Source of the DNA: Gammaproteobacteria bacterium
Lineage (GTDB): Bacteria > Pseudomonadota > Gammaproteobacteria > Steroidobacterales > Woeseiaceae
Direction: 5' to 3'
DNA length: 47,305 nucleotides
Assembly (NCBI GenBank): GCA_029862045.1
Contig: JAOTYE010000026.1
Coordinates: forward strand, 1-47,305
Notes under the pieces: model-generated
Database searches by the model: none
Told to the model about the DNA's origin: nothing
Seen by the model: the letters and a program-made list of their open reading frames with translations, nothing else
In this document: positions 27,547-35,546 of the stretch, piece by piece
How positions within the stretch are numbered: the first letter of the stretch is position 1
Layout of the letters: every line of letters starts with the position of its first letter
Position numbers and translations under genes: made by a program

Positions 27547-28395
27547 CTAGTCGGGCGCCTTGTGGAGGTGCACGGTTTGTTGCGGGAACGGGAACGATAT
27601 GCCTTCCTTGTCAAAACGTTTCTTGATGGCTTCGGTCAGATCGAATTTGACGCTCCAGTAGTCGCTCGTCTTGACCCAGGGGCGAACAACGAAGTTGACG
27701 CTGCTGTCGGCAAGTTCGGACACGGCAATCGTGCACGCCGGCTCGTCGAGGGCACGGTCCTCCGCGGCCATAAGTTCTTCGAGGGTACTGCGTACCTTGT
27801 CGAGGTCATCGTCGTAGCTAACGCCGACGACCATGTCGACACGGCGCGTATCATTCGCCGAATAATTGGTGATGACACTATTCATGATCTGGCTGTTTGG
27901 CACGATCACTTGCTTGTTGTCACCTGTCTTGAGAACCGTGGTCAGAATCTGCACTTCCTCAACGCTGCCGGAAATGCCCGCTGCCTCGACCCAGTCACCG
28001 ACTTTGTACGGCCGGAACAATACGATCAGTACGCCCGCAGCGAAATTCGACAGTGATCCTTGCAAGGCGAGGCCAACGGCGAGGCCGGCGGCGCCGAGAA
28101 TCGCGATGAATGAAGTGGTCTGAATGCCAAGCGCGCTGATCGCGGCGATGATGACGATGATCAGCAGGACCATTCCCACGAGGTTCGATACGAACGTAAC
28201 AAGTGTCTGATCCACCTGTTGCCGCTCCATCACCTTTCGCAAGCCACGGGTTAGCAGTCTGACGACAATGCGACCGACGTAGAAAATGACGATTGCTGTG
28301 GCCAGGTTGATGGCAAAATCGACGCCGGTAGTCTTGAGCAGTGTGATGACTTCGTCCCAGGAGAAACCCAGGTCGGGGAGATTTAAATCATCCAT
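27547..28395 (-). CDS. mscS: Small-conductance mechanosensitive channel, MscS family
   Basis: A 282-aa channel that opens on hypo-osmotic membrane tension. The pore helix TM3 is GAAGLAVGLALQGSLSNFAA, with the Gly/Ala packing pattern, followed by GVLIVLFRPYKVGDWVEA and the beta domain GSVEEVQILTTVLKTGDNK, VIVPNSQIMN. The size and three-helix layout equal E. coli MscS (286 aa). It is the last gene of a run Yellow-like, EamA, mscS with 4- and 15-base gaps. Confidence 0.93.
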   Translation of the reverse strand: MDDLNLPDLGFSWDEVITLLKTTGVDFAINLATAIVIFYVGRIVVRLLTRGLRKVMERQQVDQTLVTFVSNLVGMVLLIIVIIAAISALGIQTTSFIAILGAAGLAVGLALQGSLSNFAAGVLIVLFRPYKVGDWVEAAGISGSVEEVQILTTVLKTGDNKQVIVPNSQIMNSVITNYSANDTRRVDMVVGVSYDDDLDKVRSTLEELMAAEDRALDEPACTIAVSELADSSVNFVVRPWVKTSDYWSVKFDLTEAIKKRFDKEGISFPFPQQTVHLHKAPD

Positions 28396-28410
28396 TGTGT
28401 TGTTTCCTTA

Positions 28411-29295
28411 TTATTTCCAGTGTGTTGCTCTGCTGCGCAGAATAAGCCAGTTGCCCGCCAGCGTCAGTATGATGCCGACAGCTGCGATCACGGTCCATCG
28501 GTAGCCCTCGACGAATGTGGAGATTGCGAGAGCGACGACCGGAAACAAGACCGAACTGTAGGCAGCACGAGCCGAACCGATGCGGCGAATGAGCGCCAGG
28601 TAACAGCCGAATGCGATCGCCGACCCGAAGACCGCCAGGTACGCAAGTGAGATAACGTAGCCGGGTTGTAACGAAAAATTGAACTCCCGTCCGAGCAGGG
28701 CTGCGATAAGCAACGATAGCAATGCAGACCAGGCCATGGCATGCGCATTTACCGCAACGACAGGGAGCTCGTGCCGGGTATTGACGACTGCTGTCATGTT
28801 GCCGAACGACGCCAGAATCGTGCCCATCAGCATGAGTAGGATTCCCACTACGGTATTGTCTTCAAAGCTGATCATTGAAACTTCCGGCCAGAAGATCATC
28901 GCTATTCCGGTGAGCCCCAAAAGGCCGGCTATCACGAGCCGGCCATCGATTTGTGTCTTGAAGAAAATACGCTCGTTAATCGCGTTGAATAGCACGATGC
29001 TACTAAAGAGCACGGCGACCAGTCCGGACGTTATTCGTGCGGTTGCGTAATAAACGAGCAGGTAATTCAGACAGAACAGCAACGTGCCCTGGAGAATCAC
29101 GAAAATATAGGCATTAGCAGGGAGCCGTATCCGACGCCGTGACAACAGTGCGTACGCATAGAGCAACAAGGCGGCAATGCCGAATCGATACCCGACAGAC
29201 ACTTCCGCGGCGACGACGCCCAGCTGAAAAGGAATGGCGGCCCAGGTCGATCCCCAGATCAATACGACCGAGGCGTACAAGAGTATGACCTGCAT
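28411..29295 (-). CDS. EamA/DMT-family transporter
   Basis: A 294-aa inner-membrane protein with ten hydrophobic segments in two EamA repeats (VVLIWGSTWAAIPFQLG near the start of the first; YVISLAYLAVFGSAIAFGCY in the second). These are drug/metabolite exporters; the substrate is unknown. The ATG at 29295 (MQVILLYASVVLIWGSTW) is the natural start. A longer reading from 29394 would overlap the upstream gene by 95 bases and add a polar extension. Confidence 0.88.
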   Translation of the reverse strand: MQVILLYASVVLIWGSTWAAIPFQLGVVAAEVSVGYRFGIAALLLYAYALLSRRRIRLPANAYIFVILQGTLLFCLNYLLVYYATARITSGLVAVLFSSIVLFNAINERIFFKTQIDGRLVIAGLLGLTGIAMIFWPEVSMISFEDNTVVGILLMLMGTILASFGNMTAVVNTRHELPVVAVNAHAMAWSALLSLLIAALLGREFNFSLQPGYVISLAYLAVFGSAIAFGCYLALIRRIGSARAAYSSVLFPVVALAISTFVEGYRWTVIAAVGIILTLAGNWLILRSRATHWK

Positions 29296-29299
29296 GCGG

Positions 29300-30418
29300 C
29301 TACTGACCCGGTATTCCTTCGGTGCCCGGTTGGAAGCGAAAAACCTTGTACGGTCCGTGGGATCTGATGTGCTCTTGCGATTGCAGGATGACATCCGCTA
29401 ACGCACTATCGGCGACGTACAGCCAGCCGTCCGGGCCGAACGACAATGCATCAGGCCAGCGCACTCTTGATGAACGAATGAGCGTGCGCAACTCACGTTC
29501 CTTGTCGACCTGAAAAATGGAGCTGTGCTCTACGTCGGTAATGTAGACATTGCCCTCGACATCGATGCTCAGCCCGTCGCTGAGCGGTTTCGTTGTGTAT
29601 CGCTCGACTCTGGCAGCGATCTGCGAATCCGGAATTGAGGGGTCCGTAAGGTCGCGCAATCTAATCCGATACAGGGCTGGTCCGCTGAGTGCACCGTAAT
29701 ACAGCCATTCTTCCCCAAGTGCGATGCCGTCGACGCCACCGCGTAATGAAACGATGCCGCCCGCGAAAGACATCGGCCGATTCTGACTTCGAATCAGGTA
29801 TTTTTCAGCGCTGACTGACAGGTGAGATTCGAGCACCCGCCGCGCCGATGCCGATTCGATGTCGTAAACGATGATCGCGGGCTTCTTGCGCCAGAAGCTC
29901 GCGTCAGCAATTACGACTGTGCGGCCGTCCGCGCTGACCTGCAGGTCTTGCAGGAACGATCCGCCTGGCGCGATGTCTGCAGCGAATCGCTGGTCGTGAA
30001 CCAGTTCTCCGTTATCGAGATCAAAGGCCAGCAGGCGCGCGCTGCGAATGCCGTGGTTGCCGTGATCGATCGTCCATAAACGATTGAACCGGTCAACAAC
30101 GACTCCCAGTACTGAGTCGAACAGGCGCGCCTGCGAAGCACCGTCTGGAAACGGAATCGAAGCGCCATCGACGAACTCAAGCAACTTGTTACCTTGTGGC
30201 CGGGCCTCAGGGTGCACCGTAAAAAACACACGGCCCGTCGTGCTGACGGCGACATTGCCAATTGGCTGCGGGAAGGACAGGACTTCCTCGAGGAGGGTCT
30301 CGTTCAGTAGCGGCGGAGTCGACAGGTCCGGGTACGGGTCGCCACCGCCGTATCGTATCCACGCAAAGGTCGTAAGGACCAATGCCAGAATCACAAAGAA
30401 CAGCAGAATTTTCTTCAT
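29300..30418 (-). CDS. Yellow/major royal jelly protein-like beta-propeller
   Basis: A 372-aa protein with a signal-anchor (MKKILLFFVILALVLTTFAW). The MRJP/Yellow family segments are in order: FDSVLGVVVDRFNRLWTIDH, ARLLAFDLDNGELVHDQRF, FLQDLQVSADGRTVVIADAS, GVDGIALGEEWLYYGALSG, and LSDGLSIDVEGNVYITDVEH. In insects these act as dopachrome-converting enzymes or amine binders; bacterial members have no assigned role. The likely location is the periplasmic face of the inner membrane. It is first in the EamA-mscS run. Confidence 0.83.
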   Translation of the reverse strand: MKKILLFFVILALVLTTFAWIRYGGGDPYPDLSTPPLLNETLLEEVLSFPQPIGNVAVSTTGRVFFTVHPEARPQGNKLLEFVDGASIPFPDGASQARLFDSVLGVVVDRFNRLWTIDHGNHGIRSARLLAFDLDNGELVHDQRFAADIAPGGSFLQDLQVSADGRTVVIADASFWRKKPAIIVYDIESASARRVLESHLSVSAEKYLIRSQNRPMSFAGGIVSLRGGVDGIALGEEWLYYGALSGPALYRIRLRDLTDPSIPDSQIAARVERYTTKPLSDGLSIDVEGNVYITDVEHSSIFQVDKERELRTLIRSSRVRWPDALSFGPDGWLYVADSALADVILQSQEHIRSHGPYKVFRFQPGTEGIPGQ

Positions 30419-30481
30419 TTTTGGCTGCTGCGCCCCAGTACGCTCATCCGGAACGGGATTCTACATGATTGCGGCGACGTG

Positions 30482-31360
30482 TCAGGCTTGAAATGCGGTC
30501 AACCATGCAGCGACGACGATTCCAAAGGCCGATACGGCGCCGGCTATCTGCCAACGCCTTTGCGTAAGCTGGTCACGCACCAGCGTCAGCAGCATGCCGC
30601 CGGCCATACCGCAGAGAAAGCCCATCAGGTGCGCGCCGATGTCGGTATTGGCATCGCCGGTGCCGGTGTACATCAGCAACGCGAAACCACCCACGATAGG
30701 ACCGACGCGATACGGCCATCTCTCCTGTGACATCAGCTTGGCGCGCCAGACGAATCCGGCAAGCAGGCCGAGCGCGGCAAACACAGCCGTCGAGGCGCCA
30801 ATCGAACGGTGTGATGACTCCAGCAGTAGCGTATTGAGTGCGTTGCCCGATGCACCGGCCAGCACGATAGCCAGCCACGCGATACCGGGCCCAAGCAGGC
30901 GGCCGGCGAACAGGCCAAAAAACGCACCAAATACGATGTTGCCGATCAGATGGCGCAGCCCTGCATGCAGCGTCAGCGCAGTAACGGTTCGCCACCATTC
31001 GCCAGCGCGAATCAGGGCACCGTCGATACGTCCTGCGCCGAGCCAGTCCTGGCCAAAGTAGGAAAGGCCAGCGAGCCACGCGACGGCAGAGATGAGGATG
31101 ATGTAGGCGATGACGCCGGGAAGTGCATTTTGATGCGCGAAGGTCCTGACCTTGCGCGGCCGCCGCGGGGGATTTTCCTGGTCATAAAGCCTGAGTTCGT
31201 CCATCGCCTGTGCCGAGAACTCGGCAGGTACGATCAACGCGCAACCAGCGATATCCTCAACCATCTCATATGGAATTTGCAATGACGCGAGCACAAGGGC
31301 GCGATCCGAACATGCGCGCCGGTTACGACTTTCGAACACTACTCGCATGTCGTTAATCAT
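30482..31360 (-). CDS. Rhomboid-family intramembrane serine protease with N-terminal DUF2007-like domain
   Basis: A 292-aa protein with about six or seven membrane helices. The L1 loop is EWWRTVTALTLHAGLRHLIG (HxxxxHxxxN: His132, His137, Asn141). The nucleophile is Ser190 in IGASTAVF and its partner is His244 in GAHLMGFLCG. The first about 60 residues (VFESRNRRACSDRALVLASL, CALIVPAEFSAQAMDELRLY) form a soluble domain like DUF2007 and are not part of the protease core. The active site is complete. The ATG at 31360 or at 31348 could start; neither has a good SD. Confidence 0.9.
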   Translation of the reverse strand: MINDMRVVFESRNRRACSDRALVLASLQIPYEMVEDIAGCALIVPAEFSAQAMDELRLYDQENPPRRPRKVRTFAHQNALPGVIAYIILISAVAWLAGLSYFGQDWLGAGRIDGALIRAGEWWRTVTALTLHAGLRHLIGNIVFGAFFGLFAGRLLGPGIAWLAIVLAGASGNALNTLLLESSHRSIGASTAVFAALGLLAGFVWRAKLMSQERWPYRVGPIVGGFALLMYTGTGDANTDIGAHLMGFLCGMAGGMLLTLVRDQLTQRRWQIAGAVSAFGIVVAAWLTAFQA

Positions 31361-31409
31361 GGATTACGGTAAGCTTAACAGCCGTTTTGACGTCGAGACA
31401 GGAAGCCCA

Positions 31410-31961
31410 ATGAGACGATCTCTTGCCATACTCGTGATTGCTACCGGCTTGTACAGCGATGCTGCACCTGGCGAGGTTCTTGACGCGGGTCCGGGCGGGT
31501 TTTCGCTCGTTCACGACGTGACCATCGACGCTGCCAGGAGCGATGTCTGGCGTGCGGCGGTCTATGAAACCGGCAAATGGTGGAGCAGTGATCACACGAT
31601 TTCGGGCGACGCCCGCAGGATGAGCATCGACCCCAGACCGCAGGGATGTTTCTGTGAATCTATTGGCGAGCATACTGGCGTTGTGCATTTGACCGTGACG
31701 TCCGTCAACACAAATGTACTCCTGCGGCTGACCGGCGGCCTTGGACCGCTCGGCCTGATGGGCGTCAATGGCAACATGACGTGGGAGTTCTTTGATGCTG
31801 ATAATGGCACGACGGTGAAGTTCTCCTACGCTGTCGGCGGCTATCGACCGGGTGGGCTCGATGAAATCGCCGGGCCGGTTGATTACGTGATCGGCGAGGC
31901 GCTGCTGCGCCTAAAGGCGCACATTGAGACCGGCGATGCGGACAACGCTATTGTCGACTGA
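31410..31961 (+). CDS. Exported SRPBCC-family protein
   Basis: A 183-aa protein with a cleavable signal (MRRSLAILVIATGLYSDAAP). The rest is a START/SRPBCC fold: VHDVTIDAARSDVWRAAVYE, GKWWSSDHTISGD, GNMTWEFFDADNGTTVKFSY. Such domains bind small hydrophobic ligands; the ligand is unknown. The ATG at 31410 is preceded by AGGA at seven bases; a reading from 31347 would overlap the divergent rhomboid start and is rejected. Confidence 0.8.
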   Translation: MRRSLAILVIATGLYSDAAPGEVLDAGPGGFSLVHDVTIDAARSDVWRAAVYETGKWWSSDHTISGDARRMSIDPRPQGCFCESIGEHTGVVHLTVTSVNTNVLLRLTGGLGPLGLMGVNGNMTWEFFDADNGTTVKFSYAVGGYRPGGLDEIAGPVDYVIGEALLRLKAHIETGDADNAIVD

Positions 31962-32168
31962 CGCCGCCCCGGCAAGACCGTCATCAACAGTCGTAAATGA
32001 TACGGTGACAGTGCATTACCCACTACGAAAGACGCTCGAACGCGTGGCGCAATTCGATTCGACCAGGTCACCGTGCGACTTGGCCCTGTGTTGCTCAGAG
32101 AGGGGCGTGGTGTGTGATCACCCCGCCTTCAGTCCGGATTTGCTCCGTTGACCGCATTCGGACCGGAA

Positions 32169-32984
32169 ATGCCGGCGTTCTCCGAGCTTGCAACGGGCGT
32201 GCGGCGCATCGTTGCGCCGAACCCGTCGATGATGACGGGCCCCGGAACCAATACCTACCTGTTTGGCGCTGACGATATTGCCGTGCTGGATCCCGGCCCG
32301 GCTATCGACAGCCATCTCGATGATATTGTGGATAAGGCTGGCGCGCCGATCCGCTGGATTCTCGTGACGCACACGCATCCCGATCATTCGCCGGGTGCCG
32401 CGGCCCTCGCCAGAGCAACCGGTGCAGAGTTGCTCGGTATTCCCGCACCGGACGGTCAACATCAGGACAAGTCGTTTGTACCGACGCGGATTCCGGCAGA
32501 TGGCGATGTGCTGCAGACCGGTGAATTCGGGCTCGAGGCCGTGCACACGCCGGGGCATGCTTCGAATCATGTCTGCTACCGGCATACGGCGCTGCATTGG
32601 CTGTTCACCGGTGATCACGTCATCGATGGCTCAACTGTCGTTATCGACCCGCCCGATGGCAACATGCAGCACTACATCGAATCGTTGCGGCGTGTGAAGG
32701 ACCTGCAATGCAACGCGCTCGTGCCAGGGCATGGCGAGCTCATCGAGGATCCGGAGCGCATCATCGATTGGATCATCGAGCATCGGATGCAACGTGAGGC
32801 AAAGCTGGTTGCGGCGATCGAAGCGAACCCGAACCTGACCACGCACGAACTCGTGCCGCACGTCTACAAAGATGTGGACCCGAAACTCTATGGCTGGGCG
32901 GAACGGTCGTTACTTGCCCACGTACTGAAACTCGAGGCAGATGGTTGCGCCGCGCGAAGAGACGAACGGTGGGCGCTTATTTGA
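32169..32984 (+). CDS. Metallo-beta-lactamase-fold hydrolase (LACTB2-like)
   Basis: A 271-aa cytosolic MBL-fold protein. The metal motif is THTHPDHSPGA, followed by the later His/Asp ligands in HTPGHASNHVCY, LFTGDHVIDGS and PGHGELI. The N-terminal GPGTNTYL and a C-terminal winged-helix-like tail (HELVPHVYKDVDPKLYGWAE) identify the LACTB2-like group, whose human member is an endoribonuclease; a hydrolase role on RNA or thioesters is possible. The ATG at 32169 is used. A TTG at 32148 is the alternative, and neither SD is strong. About 200 bases before it show no gene. Confidence 0.87.
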   Translation: MPAFSELATGVRRIVAPNPSMMTGPGTNTYLFGADDIAVLDPGPAIDSHLDDIVDKAGAPIRWILVTHTHPDHSPGAAALARATGAELLGIPAPDGQHQDKSFVPTRIPADGDVLQTGEFGLEAVHTPGHASNHVCYRHTALHWLFTGDHVIDGSTVVIDPPDGNMQHYIESLRRVKDLQCNALVPGHGELIEDPERIIDWIIEHRMQREAKLVAAIEANPNLTTHELVPHVYKDVDPKLYGWAERSLLAHVLKLEADGCAARRDERWALI

Positions 32985-33239
32985 CGACCCGGCTGCTCGG
33001 GCTCTTGATGAATTCCCCGACACCCTTTGTTCGCTGCATGCGCGTCGGATGACGATCGAGCCTATGTATTTGTTTTTACTCACGAAATAGGGTTCTGGTT
33101 GCTTGTTAGAGGCGGCCGGACCGGGCGTATAGGGGGCAGTCTGGCGTATTCCAATGCACGTGACTCAACGATGAAAAGCGACTTGATATGATCGATAACT
33201 TCGCATAGCGTACGCGGGCCAGATTTTGAGGACCGCCAC

Positions 33240-33563
33240 ATGACATTCGTTGTCACCGAATCCTGTATCAAGTGCAAACTCACGGATTGCGTCGAGGTTT
33301 GCCCGGTTGACTGCTTTCACGAAGGACCGAACTTTCTCGTGATCGACCCGGAGGAGTGCATTGATTGCACGCTCTGCGAACCCGAGTGCCCGGTCGAGGC
33401 GATCTATTCCGAAGACGAACTGCCCGAAGAGCAAAAGAAATTCCTCGAAATCAACGCTGAGCTGTCCGCTGAGTGGCCTGTCATTACTGAGATGAAAGAC
33501 CCGCCCGACGACGCCGACGAATGGCGAGAGGTGAAGGACAAGCTGCAGTACCTGGAACGATAA
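33240..33563 (+). CDS. fdxA: Seven-iron ferredoxin FdxA
   Basis: A 107-aa electron carrier with one 3Fe-4S and one 4Fe-4S cluster. The cysteine pattern is [17 protein letters not shown] in the first half and [12 protein letters not shown] in the second. The acidic C-terminal extension ([20 protein letters not shown]) is typical of proteobacterial FdxA. It is a single gene followed 15 bases later by repeat copy B, which it shares with the convergent dehalogenase. Confidence 0.96.
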   Translation: MTFVVTESCIKCKLTDCVEVCPVDCFHEGPNFLVIDPEECIDCTLCEPECPVEAIYSEDELPEEQKKFLEINAELSAEWPVITEMKDPPDDADEWREVKDKLQYLER

Positions 33564-33577
33564 CCTGATCGTCGCGC

Positions 33578-33660
33578 AGCCTGTGGGCGGGGAGGCCTTC
33601 ATCGGAAGTAAAGCACAGCGCAGCGAGCCATGAAGATGAAGGCCTGCCGGGCCGCAGGCT
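33578..33660 (+). repeat. Intergenic palindromic repeat, copy B
   Basis: Arms 33578-33603 and 33635-33660 (26 nt) pair at 23 of 26 positions, counting one U:G. The loop is 31 nt (GGAAGTAAAGCAC...CGAGCCATGAA), as in copy A. It exactly fills the gap between the fdxA stop and the stop of the convergent dehalogenase and could end both transcripts. Confidence 0.9.
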
Positions 33661-34551
33661 TCACGACGTTTCGATAAACGATATTAGTATTTCAGCGAGT
33701 TCTTCGCCTTTGTCTTCCTGCAGGAAATGGCCGGCGTTTCGTATCTTTGTATGCGGTTGGTTCTTTGCTCCCGGGACGCGTTCCTGGAAAGGTCGCTCAC
33801 CGCCACGGGTTATCGGGTCGCGATTACTAAAGGTTGTTAGAAACGGTTTTTCGAATCGTGACAGCATGTCCCATGCCCGCCGGTTGTCCTCGCTGGCGAC
33901 ATTGTCGGGATCGGTCGGGACGAGTGTGGGAAAGGCGCGTGTTCCAGCCTTGTACTGCCTGGACGGGAATGGTGCGTTGTACGCGGCCACTTCTTCTTTT
34001 GACAGTTCGTTGATTGTTCCGGACTGAATGATGCGTCCAATCGGGAACCACGGGCTCCATTTCGCGAACGCACGCCAGATTCTGAACGCGCGTGGGAATA
34101 TTTCATCACCGGTCGGCATGCCGCCATTGCCGAGTGCGATGCGCGCGAAACGGTGCTGATGCCCGGCAGCAACCCGCAGACCGATCAATGAACCCCAGTC
34201 CTGGCAGAACAGCGTAATGCCGGTAAGGTCCAGCGCCTCGACAAACCGCCGCATCCAGTCGACGTGACTCGCGTAGCTGTAGTCGCCTTGCGAAGCAGGC
34301 TTGTCGGATTTGCCGAATCCGATCAGGTCCGGTGCGATCACGCGATGTCCGGCATTTGCGAGCGGTGGGATCATCTTGCGGTAAAGGTAGGACCAGCTTG
34401 GTTCGCCATGCAGTAGTAATACCGGGTCCGCATGGGCAGGTCCTGCGTCGACGTAGTGCATGCGAAGGTCGCTGACCTCGACGTAATGTGGCTCGAAGTC
34501 ATAGCCAGGAAGATGCAAGAATCGATCGTCGGGTGTGCGCAGAACTTTCAT
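33661..34551 (-). CDS. Haloalkane dehalogenase, HLD-I type
   Basis: A 296-aa alpha/beta hydrolase predicted to replace halogen on aliphatic carbons by hydroxyl. The oxyanion/halide motif is HGEPSWSY (48-55). The nucleophile is Asp118 in LFCQDWGS, with Trp119 as first halide ligand. The acid is Asp245 (SNRDPIT), placed as in subfamily I (DhlA/DhmA), and the base is His275 (NAGHFLQED). The cap domain (residues about 150-215) is Trp- and Phe-rich. All catalytic residues are present. No pathway genes for haloacid processing are adjacent. Confidence 0.92.
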   Translation of the reverse strand: MKVLRTPDDRFLHLPGYDFEPHYVEVSDLRMHYVDAGPAHADPVLLLHGEPSWSYLYRKMIPPLANAGHRVIAPDLIGFGKSDKPASQGDYSYASHVDWMRRFVEALDLTGITLFCQDWGSLIGLRVAAGHQHRFARIALGNGGMPTGDEIFPRAFRIWRAFAKWSPWFPIGRIIQSGTINELSKEEVAAYNAPFPSRQYKAGTRAFPTLVPTDPDNVASEDNRRAWDMLSRFEKPFLTTFSNRDPITRGGERPFQERVPGAKNQPHTKIRNAGHFLQEDKGEELAEILISFIETS

Positions 34552-34604
34552 AAATTCACATCAGGTGTGTTGTCACGAGGGCATTGTCTTTATCATAGTC
34601 GAAT

Positions 34605-35546
34605 ATGCCTGCATCGCCGCCACCCAAGATCAGTCTGCGCGCAAGAATGGTCCGCTTGATCACCAGCGCCTGGTTTCGGGCCATCGACGCAAAAAGAGCA
34701 AACGTCCACTCGATGCGGCGTCGCTGGTTGTTTTTGGCAAGGTTGATGTGGACTGCGATTGGTGTAGGAAAGCAGAGCGGCGACGTCAATGGACTCAGTG
34801 TATTGTGGCTAACGCCAAAAGGGGCGCCGGACGACAAGCTGCTCGTGTACCTGCACGGCGGTGCCTACATCATGGGCAGTATCGCAACGCACCGGCAGAT
34901 CGTGAGCCACATCGCACGTGCGGCAGGCGTCCGCGCACTGCTTCCCGAGTACCGTCTTGCCCCTGAACATCCTTTTCCGGCGGCTGTCGATGATGCGGTT
35001 GGTCTGTACCGGGCGCTGCTCGCCGACGGCTACGCCCCGGAGAACATCGTATTCGCCGGTGATTCGGCTGGCGGCGGCTTGACCATGGCGACGCTGTTGT
35101 CGCTGCGCGATGCCGGTGACCCAATGCCGGCCGGGGCCTGTCTGCTATCGCCCTGGCTCGACCTCGCCGGCAGCGGCGAGAGCATGACGACGCATGCGCA
35201 CAGAGATCCGTGGTTCAAGCCTGACGACATGCCCGTTGTTGCCAGCTACTACTGCGAGCCGGAGCAACTCAGGAACTCAATCGTGTCGCCCGTGTATGCG
35301 GACCTGTCGAACCTGCCGTCGCTGTACATCCAGGTTGGTGCAGAGGAAATCCTGTTGAGTGATTCGACGCGTGCGGCCGAAAAAATAAAGGCTGCCGGCG
35401 GCAAAATCGATCTCGAGATCTGGCCGTTCATGTGGCACGTGTTCCAGGCGTTCGTGCATCTGATGCCGGAAAGCCGCGCAGCGATACGCAAGATCGGCAC
35501 ATTTGTCCGACGCACGCTTATGGTTGATGCTTCGTCAGAACGTTGA
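34605..35546 (+). CDS. HSL-family (hormone-sensitive-lipase-like) esterase
   Basis: A 313-aa alpha/beta hydrolase. HGGAY (84-88) forms the oxyanion hole. The nucleophile is Ser154 in FAGDSAGGG and the base is His278 in WPFMWHVFQ. The acid is in GAEEILLSDS, near Glu247-Asp253. PEYRLAPEHPFPAAVDDA is typical of bHSL enzymes acting on short-chain esters. The N-terminus has a basic helix (LRARMVRLITSAWFRAI). It is divergent from the dehalogenase and overlaps the convergent methyltransferase by 12 bases. Confidence 0.92.
   Translation: MPASPPPKISLRARMVRLITSAWFRAIDAKRANVHSMRRRWLFLARLMWTAIGVGKQSGDVNGLSVLWLTPKGAPDDKLLVYLHGGAYIMGSIATHRQIVSHIARAAGVRALLPEYRLAPEHPFPAAVDDAVGLYRALLADGYAPENIVFAGDSAGGGLTMATLLSLRDAGDPMPAGACLLSPWLDLAGSGESMTTHAHRDPWFKPDDMPVVASYYCEPEQLRNSIVSPVYADLSNLPSLYIQVGAEEILLSDSTRAAEKIKAAGGKIDLEIWPFMWHVFQAFVHLMPESRAAIRKIGTFVRRTLMVDASSER

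Noticed and set aside
31924..32151. 75-codon open frame between the SRPBCC and MBL genes
   Set aside because: It overlaps the preceding gene, has no SD and shows no protein-like pattern.
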